In this document: piece after piece, positions 50,681-59,117 of the stretch
Layout: the number at the start of each line of letters is the position of its first letter
How positions within the stretch are numbered: position 1 is the first letter of the stretch
Source of the DNA: Terribacillus aidingensis
Lineage (GTDB): Bacteria; Bacillota; Bacilli; Bacillales; Amphibacillaceae
NCBI RefSeq assembly: GCF_040703035.1
Contig: NZ_CP159996.1
Location: 3,320,001 to 3,384,000, forward strand
Length of the DNA: 64,000 nucleotides
Reading direction: 5' to 3'
The notes under the pieces: generated by a model
Database searches by the model: none
What the model saw: the letters and a program-made list of their open reading frames with translations, nothing else
Told to the model about the DNA's origin: nothing
Translations under genes and position numbers: made by a program

Positions 50681-52384
50681 TTATTTAAGCTGATTGATAA
50701 TATAATCCACCGCTTTCTTTGGATCACGTGTCAAACTGATATATTCTGCGCCTTTTGTTGCAGCTAATTTAATACCGAGACGATCAGTATCTTCTTTTAT
50801 ATCTTCAAAATACGATCCTACCTGAGGTGCCAGGATGACCATATCGTAGTCTTGCATGATTTCATAATGCGAGCCGTACGCTCCAGCAGACGCAGAGATC
50901 GGTACGCTGAATTGTTCGGCTCCTTCCGTTAAAGCATTTGCTAGCATGGCACTTGTACCTGCACCAGCACAAAGGACGAGGACGTTTGTTGGTTTTAGTT
51001 CATTCGAAACAGATTCTCTTTGTTCCAATTCTACTGATGCTTGCGTTGCTGCAATGCCGCTTACCGCGGAAGCCATTGCTGGCTGCGTTCTTGCCGCAGC
51101 TGCTTCCAGCTGCGCGTTGCGCGCTTCCTGCATGACGAGCTCTTTGTCGTAGACTTTACAGAACGGCAGATAAATCAAGAAGTCAACTACGATTAAGGTC
51201 AACACTAGCACGAACGACCATAATCCCATTCCAGTTCCCAGTACAAGACCAATCGGTGCTGGTGTGGCCCAAGGCAGAACATACATGAAACTATTCATGC
51301 CGATGACATCAACGAAAAATTTAAAAATACAAACGTTGATCATCGGTGTCAGCAAGAATGGAATAAAGAAATACGGATTCAGGATGATCGGTGCTGAGAA
51401 TAGTAATGGCTCGTTAACCGCAAAACTGACTGGTATGAAGGACGCCTTACCAACTGCCTTCAGCTGCTTCGACTTTGCCAAGAGCATGAAGATGAATGGC
51501 ACTACAAGTGTGGCTCCTGTACCGCCCATCGTACCTACAAAGTTACCAAGACCTACTGTTAAGACATTGGTTGCCTGCTCCCCTGCATTATACAGCTGCA
51601 GATTGGCTTCTACATTGACATAAATGATGGCTGCAATGGCAGGTTCCACGATAGACGGTCCATGTACACCGACAAACCAGAAGAATGCCATCATACCCCA
51701 GATGATCATGATCCCTAGATAGCCATCGGCCGCAGTGAATAATGGGGAAAGCAGTTTGACTAATGCTTCCGCGAATGGCACATTCAACGAAGTACGAACT
51801 ATTAAGTCGATAATGACCATACCAAGGACAGAGAATGCGAACGGGAAAATATCCTTGAATGTCTGGGAGATCGTTCCTGGCACTTCCTTTGGCATTTTGA
51901 TCGTGATATTTTTCAATACACAGAAACGATAGACATTAACCGTTATGAAAGCGGATACAAATGATGCCAGTAAACCTTTGGTTCCCATGTATTCAGCAGA
52001 GAATCCGCCGTCAATCTGCGAAACGCTCAACAGCATGAACCCAACAATGGATGCAAGCATTGCTGATGTTGAGTTGATAACTTTATTCTTTGGCATTTTC
52101 CGGTTCACTGATTCACTTAGACTTCTGGCTGTAGTAGCGGAAACCAGCAAGCCTACCACACCCATGGAATAGTTATATACTTTCCACAGCCATGTCGAAA
52201 CACTTTCCGGCCAGGCAAATCCCAGTACTTCAGGCAAAGCTGCCAGAAGGATGAAAATACTTGCGAACAGAATTGCAGGCATTGCCGTCAGGAAACCATC
52301 ACGAACTGCCCCAAGGTAAATATTTCGGGAAATCTTCTCGAAGAACGGTTTCCCTTTCTCAATTTGTCCAATAATCCCTTTCAT
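50681..52384 (-). CDS. lacE: LacE-like PTS enzyme IICB (lactose/cellobiose family)
   Basis: Membrane transporter of 567 residues. The IIC domain (about 1-430, roughly ten helices, TMGGTGATLVVPFIFMLL) imports the galactoside. The IIB domain follows (about 465-567) with the phospho-Cys in VLVLCAGAGTSAMLANAL. This IIC-IIB fusion is typical of LacE. GAGGAGG precedes the ATG. It lies between lacF and ganB in the operon, so galactobiose or galacto-oligosaccharides from GanB are likely cargoes. Lactose is an alternative. Confidence 0.93.
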   Translation of the reverse strand: MKGIIGQIEKGKPFFEKISRNIYLGAVRDGFLTAMPAILFASIFILLAALPEVLGFAWPESVSTWLWKVYNYSMGVVGLLVSATTARSLSESVNRKMPKNKVINSTSAMLASIVGFMLLSVSQIDGGFSAEYMGTKGLLASFVSAFITVNVYRFCVLKNITIKMPKEVPGTISQTFKDIFPFAFSVLGMVIIDLIVRTSLNVPFAEALVKLLSPLFTAADGYLGIMIIWGMMAFFWFVGVHGPSIVEPAIAAIIYVNVEANLQLYNAGEQATNVLTVGLGNFVGTMGGTGATLVVPFIFMLLAKSKQLKAVGKASFIPVSFAVNEPLLFSAPIILNPYFFIPFLLTPMINVCIFKFFVDVIGMNSFMYVLPWATPAPIGLVLGTGMGLWSFVLVLTLIVVDFLIYLPFCKVYDKELVMQEARNAQLEAAAARTQPAMASAVSGIAATQASVELEQRESVSNELKPTNVLVLCAGAGTSAMLANALTEGAEQFSVPISASAGAYGSHYEIMQDYDMVILAPQVGSYFEDIKEDTDRLGIKLAATKGAEYISLTRDPKKAVDYIINQLK

Positions 52385-52399
52385 CCTACTTCCTCCTCT

Positions 52400-52714
52400 T
52401 TAACTCGTTTTGCGGTAGAGCTCGACGAAGTCCTGTACAAGCTCCCGAAGAAGCAATGTTGTCATCAGATGATCCTGACCATGGATGAAGATGAAACCGA
52501 TATCCATATCCTTGCCGGCTGCCTCATCTGCCAGTATCTGTGTTTGTGCATTGTGAGCCATTTTTAGGTTTTCATCCGCATTCTTAAGCTCTTCCTCTAC
52601 ATTCTCGAAGTTACCTGTCCGCACTTCCCGCAGCAATTTCATGAGCGAGCTGCGCGCATCCCCGGCATATGCAACAATCTCAAAACCTAGCATTTGCAAT
52701 GATTCTTTAGTCAT
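52400..52714 (-). CDS. lacF: LacF-like PTS enzyme IIA (lactose/cellobiose family)
   Basis: Cytosolic helical protein of 104 residues that carries phosphate from HPr to LacE. It has the family layout: SLQMLGFEIVAYAGDARSSL and the phospho-His in IFIHGQDHLMTTLLLRELV. GGAGGG precedes the ATG. It follows lacG after a 75-bp gap containing a hairpin, and precedes lacE by 15 bp. Confidence 0.94.
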   Translation of the reverse strand: MTKESLQMLGFEIVAYAGDARSSLMKLLREVRTGNFENVEEELKNADENLKMAHNAQTQILADEAAGKDMDIGFIFIHGQDHLMTTLLLRELVQDFVELYRKTS

Positions 52715-52758
52715 AATAACCCTCCTAAAATGCTTGCTTTCATATTATTTTTGGAAAA

Positions 52759-52783
52759 GCACGGCGAGCAGGACCCACCGTGC
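52759..52783 (-). repeat. Hairpin between lacG and lacF
   Basis: GCACGG and CCGTGC form a 6-bp stem after the lacG stop; TTTTCC follows on the minus strand. It is probably a weak terminator or mRNA-processing/stability hairpin in the operon. Confidence 0.4.
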
Positions 52784-52789
52784 AGAAGA

Positions 52790-54205
<1,416 letters not shown>

Positions 54206-54211
54206 TCAAAA

Positions 54212-54240
54212 TGTTTGTTTAAGTAGTGGTATATTGTTTG
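54212..54240. repeat. Direct TGTTTG repeats in the lac leader
   Basis: TGTTTG at 54212-54217 and 54235-54240, 23 bp apart (about two helical turns), both followed by TTT. The same hexamer recurs in the palindrome at 54325-54348. They are candidate sites for the DeoR-family regulator. Confidence 0.4.
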
Positions 54241-54259
54241 TTTTTGTTATCTTTCGTTC

Positions 54260-54288
54260 ATTGTAAACGGATACAATCAACCTGTCAA
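54260..54288 (-). promoter_or_regulatory. lacG operon promoter covered by a perfect cre site
   Basis: -35 TTGACA (54288-54283), a 17-nt spacer and -10 TACAAT (54265-54260). The plus-strand sequence TTGTAAACGGATACA (54261-54275) matches the 15-nt cre consensus at every position and covers the -10 and much of the spacer, so CcpA would block initiation. Confidence 0.85.
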
Positions 54289-54324
54289 CGATGTATTTTC
54301 TAAAATTAGGCAAATTACAGTGCA

Positions 54325-54348
54325 ATACAAACATCTTATTGTTTGTAT
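54325..54348. promoter_or_regulatory. TGTTTG palindrome, candidate operator of the DeoR-family regulator
   Basis: ATACAAACA and TGTTTGTAT are perfect 9-bp arms around TCTTAT. It lies between the divergent lac operon and deoR-family gene, 69 bp before the latter, suitable for autoregulation and lac control. Confidence 0.6.
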
Positions 54349-54416
54349 TTGTTTATTTATATTGACTGTATAAACTTGCATATGATAAGTTATGTTTAAA
54401 GTTTTGAGGTGAAAAT

Positions 54417-55190
54417 ATGTTGAAAAGAGAGCGTTTATTGAAAATAGTGGACATCGTCAACAAACAGGGAATCATAACAGTCAACGATATCATCCACGAA
54501 TTGAACGTTTCAGATATGACAATCCGCAGAGATTTGGATGAATTAGAGAAGGCAGGTAAGCTTGTAAGGATACATGGCGGGGCACAAAGTATCACCCATG
54601 CAATGGATCAGGAGTTGTCCCACGTGGAAAAGCTAGATGTCCAGGTAGAGGAAAAAACACAGATTGCTGCACTAGCTGCTTCGGTCGTAAGCGATCGAGA
54701 TACGGTTTTTCTTGGGCCAGGAACGACGATTGAACTGCTTGCCCGCCACTTACTTCATAAGAAAATCAGAATTATCACGAACAGCTATCCGGTATTCGAA
54801 ATCCTAACCCAAAGCGACACAGCCGAGATTATGTTGATTGGCGGGGATTTTCGGAAGAATACCGGTACTTTCGTCGGACCGCTTGTAAATAGCAGCCTGC
54901 AAAAGCTCAATTTCACGAAAGCTTTCATCAGTGCAAACGGAGTTCATAATGAAGAGATATCTACCTACAGCATTGAAGAGGGTGAGGCTCATCAGATTGC
55001 GCTGAACAATTCCCGCAGCAAATACTTGCTTGTCGATCACACGAAATTCAATAGGGAAGATTTCTATGTATTCTACAACCTGCATGATATGGATTATTTG
55101 CTGACGGATGATAAGATACGTACTGACGTTCAGGCACATTACGAGCAATATGTAGAGATGCAATTACATAAAAGGCATAAGGAGGAATAG
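54417..55190 (+). CDS. DeoR-family regulator of the lac/galactan operon
   Basis: Transcription factor of 257 residues: N-terminal HTH (about 18-41, GIITVNDIIHELNVSDMTIR then RDLDELEKAGKLVRIHGGA) and a C-terminal sugar-phosphate-binding DeoRC domain (about 73-235, with FLGPGTTIELLARHL). This is the LacR/GatR type that responds to tagatose 6-phosphate or related inducers. GAGGTG precedes the ATG. It is divergent from lacG, 226 bp apart, with repeated TGTTTG sites between. A HAD phosphatase gene follows by 2 bp. Confidence 0.92.
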   Translation: MLKRERLLKIVDIVNKQGIITVNDIIHELNVSDMTIRRDLDELEKAGKLVRIHGGAQSITHAMDQELSHVEKLDVQVEEKTQIAALAASVVSDRDTVFLGPGTTIELLARHLLHKKIRIITNSYPVFEILTQSDTAEIMLIGGDFRKNTGTFVGPLVNSSLQKLNFTKAFISANGVHNEEISTYSIEEGEAHQIALNNSRSKYLLVDHTKFNREDFYVFYNLHDMDYLLTDDKIRTDVQAHYEQYVEMQLHKRHKEE

Positions 55191-55192
55191 AA

Positions 55193-55870
55193 ATGAAGGG
55201 TGTCATTTTCGATTTCAACGGCACTATGTTTTTGGATTCCCATTTACATGAGCAGGCTTGGTTCCATATGATTCGCAAATATGCTGCAGCAACCATAACA
55301 GATAAAGAAATTTTTACAAATATTCACGGTCGAACGAACAGCGAAATTTTAGGACATTTCATCAATAAAGAGCTCACAAAGGAAGATATCCAGAAACTAT
55401 CCGATGAAAAGGAAAGTCTTTACCGAGAGCTATGTTTGCAAAATGAGAAAGATCTTGTACTGACTAAGGGCTTGGCGGAGGCTTTGGATCACCTGAAAGC
55501 ACAGGATCTTCCTCGTACAATAGCGACAGCCACAGTGAAAGAAAATGTTTCCTTCTACTTCGATGTATTCAACCTGAACAGGTGGTTCGATTTCGAAACT
55601 GTTACTTTCGATGATGGCAGTTTCCCGGGAAAACCCGCTCCTGATATCTTCCTGATAGCAGCGAAAAAGCTAGGTCTCCAGCCAAACGAGTGCCTTGTAA
55701 TCGAGGACGCCTTTTCAGGTCTTACTGCCGCGAAAAAAGCTGGAATCGGTACAGTTATTGCAATCGATCCTTTTGGTAAAAATCGTGATATCTTTGAACA
55801 GAACAAGCTTGGTTCTGGTGGCATTATTCAGGATTTTACAAATTTCCAAGAACTATTACTCGTTAAATAA
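55193..55870 (+). CDS. HAD-family phosphatase / beta-phosphoglucomutase-like protein
   Basis: Cytosolic HAD enzyme of 225 residues: motif I FDFNGTMF (DxN in place of DxD, residues 6-11), a helical cap, motif II TIATATV and the Lys in PGKPAPDIFLIAAKKLG, and the acidic motif IEDAFSGLTAAKKAG. The change DFNGT suggests a phosphatase or mutase with altered chemistry. AAGGAGGA precedes the ATG. It is cotranscribed with the DeoR-family gene (2 bp gap), so probably serves sugar phosphate balance in galactoside use. Confidence 0.9.
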   Translation: MKGVIFDFNGTMFLDSHLHEQAWFHMIRKYAAATITDKEIFTNIHGRTNSEILGHFINKELTKEDIQKLSDEKESLYRELCLQNEKDLVLTKGLAEALDHLKAQDLPRTIATATVKENVSFYFDVFNLNRWFDFETVTFDDGSFPGKPAPDIFLIAAKKLGLQPNECLVIEDAFSGLTAAKKAGIGTVIAIDPFGKNRDIFEQNKLGSGGIIQDFTNFQELLLVK

Positions 55871-55905
55871 AAGAACCCCCTCATCTAACTGACGAGGGGG
55901 TTCTT
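55871..55905. terminator. Bidirectional terminator between the HAD and flavin reductase genes
   Basis: AAGAACCCCCTC and GAGGGGGTTCTT form a 12-bp perfect stem with an 11-nt loop; T tracts lie at both ends of the stem. Confidence 0.85.
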
Positions 55906-55908
55906 CCA

Positions 55909-56505
55909 TCATGCTCGTGCTGTCTTGCCTAATTCTTCCCCAAGGCCAAAGTAATGACGGAAGTTGTAAATGAGCGGACTCCACTTACTCGGATCTATAT
56001 GCTTACCCTCTTTTATAATGCCTTCCTGTGCATGGATGGCTGCAGCTTCCAGCTCTATAATCGCTATACTTTCCATATAATCTGGTTCTCTAATATGTCG
56101 TACTTCTGCTTCAATCTGCAGCGGGCATTCCGCAATAGCCTCTGCACTCACAACCGAGGAGGCTTTTCTCGTCAAACCAGCAGTGTGGAATTTATCTTTT
56201 ACGTAGACGTATCCATACGCTGCTTTATCTGAAGGAACGGTCTCTTTACCGGTGCAAGCAGCAAGCCTTTCAACGTGCTGCCATAAATCAGGACTAGGAA
56301 TATTCAGCACACATTCTCCTCTTCGCTGCAGATTCTCATACGCCTTTCCCGTTGTACCAAGGCCGATAACAAGAAAATGATCCAATGCCCAGGAAGAGGA
56401 AATTGGACTGATATTCGTCGTTCCATCCTCATTCACTGTCGTTAGCAGGACAACAGGGTTGCCATAATATAAAATTTTAGGATTAATTGTTTTGGTTTCC
56501 ATCAT
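55909..56505 (-). CDS. Flavin reductase-like FMN-binding protein
   Basis: Protein of 198 residues with a split-barrel FMN-binding fold: NPKILYYGNPVVLLTTVNED, then NISPISSSWALD and a GECVLNIPSPDLWQHVERLA segment. The family contains NADH:FMN oxidoreductases and flavoproteins of unknown function. AAGGAG precedes tandem ATGs. It is divergent from the ArsR-type regulator across an 86-bp gap, the usual arrangement of regulator and target. Redox or stress role is inferred. Confidence 0.88.
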   Translation of the reverse strand: MMETKTINPKILYYGNPVVLLTTVNEDGTTNISPISSSWALDHFLVIGLGTTGKAYENLQRRGECVLNIPSPDLWQHVERLAACTGKETVPSDKAAYGYVYVKDKFHTAGLTRKASSVVSAEAIAECPLQIEAEVRHIREPDYMESIAIIELEAAAIHAQEGIIKEGKHIDPSKWSPLIYNFRHYFGLGEELGKTARA

Positions 56506-56591
56506 CTTGCTTCTCTCCTTTCCATCTTTAGCTTAAAATAAAAATATTACGAGCGTCATCGAAATATGGATGTCAGGAAAGGAGAATGACT

Positions 56592-57317
56592 TTGCATCCT
56601 CAACATGTTGCAGCTGCTGCTAGCCTGCTTAGTGAACCGTCCCGAAGTATCATGCTCACTTACATGCTTGACGGCCGATTCCATACTTCAGGTGAACTGG
56701 CCCGTGCTGCCGGTATCACGCCGCAAACAGCCAGTTTTCACCTGAAAAAGCTAGAAGAAGCCGGTTTCCTTGGTCAGACCAAGCAGGGCCGCCACCGTTA
56801 TTACGGACTAAAAGATCCTGCCATTGCAAAAGTAATCGAATCTCTGCTGACGATCACCCCGACAGCTCAAGTTTCCTCCTTAAAGCAGGCAACAGAAGAC
56901 CAAGCTATCCGCTACGCAAGGACTTGCTATGACCATTTAGCTGGCTCACTTGGCATACTGGTTGCGAACGCTCTAGTTGATAGCGGCTATGTAATTCAAG
57001 ATTGCGATCAATTCAACCTGACGGCTAACGGAGAAATCTTCTTTTCAAGCTTTGGTATCGACGTGGAAACAGCCCGAAGAAAAAGACGTTCATTCAGTCA
57101 TTGCTGCTTGGACTGGAGCGAGCGCAAGCATCATGTCGCTGGCGCATTAGGAAGTGCCATGCTGGAACGCTTTCTGGAATTGGACTGGCTAAGAAGAAAG
57201 CCTGAATCGCGAGCACTCCTGCTTACTGAGACAGGGAGAACTGGGTTTGCTGAGGTATTCGGTTTGGACATTTCAAGCATACATAAAACACATGACAACA
57301 AGGTTTATTTACGATAG
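56592..57317 (+). CDS. ArsR-type winged-helix regulator with a C-terminal extension
   Basis: Protein of 241 residues: winged helix (about 5-85) with ARAAGITPQTASFHLKKLEE and a wing GRHRYYGL, then a long helical region (about 100-235, SSFGIDVETARRKRRSFSHC, with CC in SHCCLDW) that may be the sensor domain. TTG 56592 is preferred because GGAG is 7 nt upstream; ATG 56586 is too near the ribosome site. Likely regulates the divergent flavin reductase gene. No metal-binding motif typical of SmtB/CzrA is complete. Confidence 0.85.
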   Translation: MHPQHVAAAASLLSEPSRSIMLTYMLDGRFHTSGELARAAGITPQTASFHLKKLEEAGFLGQTKQGRHRYYGLKDPAIAKVIESLLTITPTAQVSSLKQATEDQAIRYARTCYDHLAGSLGILVANALVDSGYVIQDCDQFNLTANGEIFFSSFGIDVETARRKRRSFSHCCLDWSERKHHVAGALGSAMLERFLELDWLRRKPESRALLLTETGRTGFAEVFGLDISSIHKTHDNKVYLR

Positions 57318-57345
57318 AATGTGCATAAGATAATAACGAAAAAAA

Positions 57346-57376
57346 GACCGTCTGGTGCTGGTAACACCAAACGGTC
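57346..57376 (-). terminator. Minus-strand terminator downstream of the toxin locus
   Basis: GACCGT pairs with ACGGTC and TGGTG with CACCA; on the minus strand TTTTTTT (57345-57339) follows at once. On the plus strand there is no T tract, so it does not serve the ArsR gene. It would end a longer toxin transcript or another minus-strand RNA. Confidence 0.65.
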
Positions 57377-57424
57377 AAGCAATAGCAAGGATTCCTCAAA
57401 GGAATCGACCCACAGAAGAGCGAA

Positions 57425-57472
57425 AAAATAACCTACCCATCATGAGCTGTCACTCAAGGGTGGTTATTTTTT
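57425..57472. terminator. Bidirectional terminator at the toxin 3' end
   Basis: AAATAACC with CCC inside pairs with GGG and GGTTATTT across a 20-nt loop; T-runs lie on both sides (TTTTTTTT plus, TTTTTTC minus). It is the convergence point expected for a toxin mRNA and its antisense RNA. Confidence 0.7.
57452..57464 (+). repeat. Inverted repeat 1 of the toxin locus
   Basis: ACTCAAGGGTGGT is the reverse complement of ACCACCCTTGAGT at 57588-57600. In the minus-strand toxin mRNA the two copies are complementary, so the 3' and 5' ends can pair over 13 bp. Confidence 0.75.
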
Positions 57473-57556
57473 TTGGTTTTTATCAGACATAATCGCAACA
57501 ACCAGCGTACCGAAAGAAATCATCAGCGTCAGCGTCTCGAATACTGTCAGAGGCAT
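57464..57556 (-). CDS. Putative holin-like type I toxin, 30 residues
   Basis: MPLTVFETLTLMISFGTLVV then AIMSDKNQKK: one membrane helix, a short acidic N terminus and basic end, the pattern of the holin-like toxin family (TVxETLxLMIxFG) found in Bacillus type I toxin-antitoxin systems. GGGAGGTGATG overlaps the ATG and GTG; CTG 57550 (MTVFE reading) has the best spacing, so the start is uncertain. The mRNA would carry a 5' UTR that can pair with its 3' UTR, as in BsrG-like toxins. An antisense antitoxin is expected but not identified. Confidence 0.75.
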   Translation of the reverse strand: MPLTVFETLTLMISFGTLVVAIMSDKNQKK

Positions 57557-57587
57557 CACCTCCCTCCCTGGAGGGATAAGTGAGCCG

Positions 57588-57600
57588 ACCACCCTTGAGT
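57588..57600 (-). repeat. Inverted repeat 2 of the toxin locus
   Basis: ACCACCCTTGAGT, complementary to 57452-57464. It is in the 5' leader of the toxin mRNA, 32 nt before the ATG, next to a CCCTCC/GGAGGG stem that can hide the ribosome site. Confidence 0.75.
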
Positions 57601-57621
57601 CCTCTATGCTATTGTCTGTCC

Positions 57622-57630
57622 ATTATATCA
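57622..57630 (-). promoter_or_regulatory. Extended -10 promoter of the toxin gene
   Basis: TGATATAAT on the minus strand is TGN-TATAAT, an extended -10 motif. It gives a start near 57615, about 60 nt before the toxin start codon. No convincing -35 is seen. Confidence 0.6.
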
Positions 57631-57728
57631 AAGTAGGTATCAGGCTACATCTGTCTTTGGGTGCATAAGTATATTCGCTCAATCACTCAATAGGCAGTTC
57701 TAACTATTTTGGAAATTTTAACCTCAAC

Positions 57729-57785
57729 ATCTCCATATCGAATTTCTAAATGATATGATAATACATGTTTTTCCAATATGGAGAT
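57729..57785. repeat. Spaced inverted repeat around the DUF975 promoter
   Basis: ATCTCCATAT (57729-57738) and ATATGGAGAT (57776-57785) are perfect 10-bp arms 37 bp apart. The interval holds a candidate -10 (TATGAT/GATAAT near 57753). The right arm is just before the ribosome site of the DUF975 gene. It may be a looping operator or a leader stem. The rest of 57631-57728 shows nothing else. Confidence 0.45.
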
Positions 57786-57807
57786 AAAAACGTGGAGGTT
57801 TTGTTAG

Positions 57808-58476
57808 ATGATCAGCAATCAAGACTTGAAGAAAAAAGCATTGGATGGACTGGCAAATAACTGGGGAAAAGGTGTTGGGTCTGGAATACTATTATACGTA
57901 ATCATTATTTTTATAGCCTTGGTGTTAAATGTATTCATTCTCCTTCTAACTTATCCTAGAGAAGAAGATTTAGCTCTGCTAATTACTATGGGTATAGTAT
58001 ACATAATTTGTTATACATTCTTTATGCCATTGTTTGTCGGAACGAGCTGGATGTACCTTCATCTTGTTCGCAAGGAACATGCACCGTTCTCTTTGATGTT
58101 CACGACCTTTAGGTACTTCCCTAAGCTATTTACAACTGGATTACTGAAAATGATCTTAGTAGCTCTTTGGTCCCTTCTGCTTATCATTCCTGGTATTTTA
58201 AGATATTACAGCTATTCTCAAACTATTTATATCTTAAAAGACGAACCTGATCTCAGTGCGATGGAAGCCATAAATGAAAGTAAGCGCCGCATGGAAGGTA
58301 AAAGAGGGAAATTATTCCTGATGCAGTTAAGCTTCATCGGCTGGTATCTGTTAGGCAGTTTTACAACAATTAGTCACCTTTGGTCATATCCATATTATAA
58401 AACGACTCGCGCTGGCTTTTACGAATCGTATATTAAACGAGAAAACCTAATCAAAGCAGAGGTTCAAAGCCGCTGA
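57808..58476 (+). CDS. DUF975-family membrane protein 1
   Basis: Membrane protein of 222 residues with about six helices, family DUF975: opens MISNQDLKKKALDGLANNWG, with PLFVGTSWMYLHLVRKEHAP, LWSLLLIIPGILRYYSYSQT and NESKRRMEGKRGKLFLMQLS. GGAGG precedes the ATG. Function unknown. A paralogue of similar length lies at 62.6 kb, sharing LLLVVPGIIKYLSYSQTLYI-like signatures. It is followed 21 bp later by the peptidase gene, so may be cotranscribed. Confidence 0.88.
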   Translation: MISNQDLKKKALDGLANNWGKGVGSGILLYVIIIFIALVLNVFILLLTYPREEDLALLITMGIVYIICYTFFMPLFVGTSWMYLHLVRKEHAPFSLMFTTFRYFPKLFTTGLLKMILVALWSLLLIIPGILRYYSYSQTIYILKDEPDLSAMEAINESKRRMEGKRGKLFLMQLSFIGWYLLGSFTTISHLWSYPYYKTTRAGFYESYIKRENLIKAEVQSR

Positions 58477-58497
58477 GATACGATTTGGAGGATGCTT

Positions 58498-59091
58498 ATG
58501 AAACTTTTGACTGTTCCTTATATCAAACAGCGACCTGAACTGCCTTCCGGATGCGAAGTAACGGCGTTGGCAATGGCTCTGTCTTATTATGGAGAAGCTG
58601 TCGATAAACTATCATTAGCCCGGGAAATGCCCTTTGATAACACATCGGTAGAACGCAATGAAGATGGCACGATCCGCATATGGGGCGATCCGGAGGATGG
58701 TTTTGTCGGCGACCCGTTCGATAATGGTATTACAATCAATCCTAATCCGCTGAAACAAGCAGCCGATACGTATCGGTCCGGCAGTTTGGCATTGTATGGA
58801 GAGACATTCGACGTAATTGAAACCCATGTGTCAAATGCATGCCCTGTATTAGTCTGGTTCACCATTCATCATGACATGCCCACTCCCCGCATCTGGCACA
58901 CTCCGGCTGGGAAGGTTGTTCAAGCACCCCGACCGCTGCATTGCATCGTTGTCACCGGTACGGATGACGACTACGTTTATTTCCATGACTGTGAATCAAC
59001 AGAAAAAAGCGGCGAACATATAAAAGTAGAGAAAGCCCACTTTATACGTGTTTATGATGCAATGGGTAGACGGGCTCTCGTTATCACATGA
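58498..59091 (+). CDS. C39-like papain-fold peptidase
   Basis: Protein of 197 residues with a C39-like cysteine peptidase fold: VPYIKQRPELPSGCEVTALA with catalytic Cys in SGCEVTA, the active-site His in RPLHCIVVTGTDDDYVYFHD with the Asp that completes the triad. No signal peptide is seen, so it would be cytosolic or need another route. GGAGG is 6 nt before ATG 58498; ATG 58492 overlaps it. Downstream of DUF975 gene 1. Substrate unknown; related YvpB-type proteins are uncharacterised. Confidence 0.85.
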   Translation: MKLLTVPYIKQRPELPSGCEVTALAMALSYYGEAVDKLSLAREMPFDNTSVERNEDGTIRIWGDPEDGFVGDPFDNGITINPNPLKQAADTYRSGSLALYGETFDVIETHVSNACPVLVWFTIHHDMPTPRIWHTPAGKVVQAPRPLHCIVVTGTDDDYVYFHDCESTEKSGEHIKVEKAHFIRVYDAMGRRALVIT

Positions 59092-59092
59092 A

Positions 59093-59117
59093 AAGACACG
59101 GTCTATGACCGTGTCTT
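59093..59117. terminator. Terminator between the peptidase and serine hydrolase genes
   Basis: AAGACACGGTC and GACCGTGTCTT form an 11-bp stem with loop TAT; TATT follows on the plus strand and TTTCATG on the minus strand. Confidence 0.75.

Noticed and set aside
57346..57376. Terminator of the ArsR-type gene on the plus strand
   Set aside because: No T tract follows on the plus strand; the T7 lies on the minus strand.
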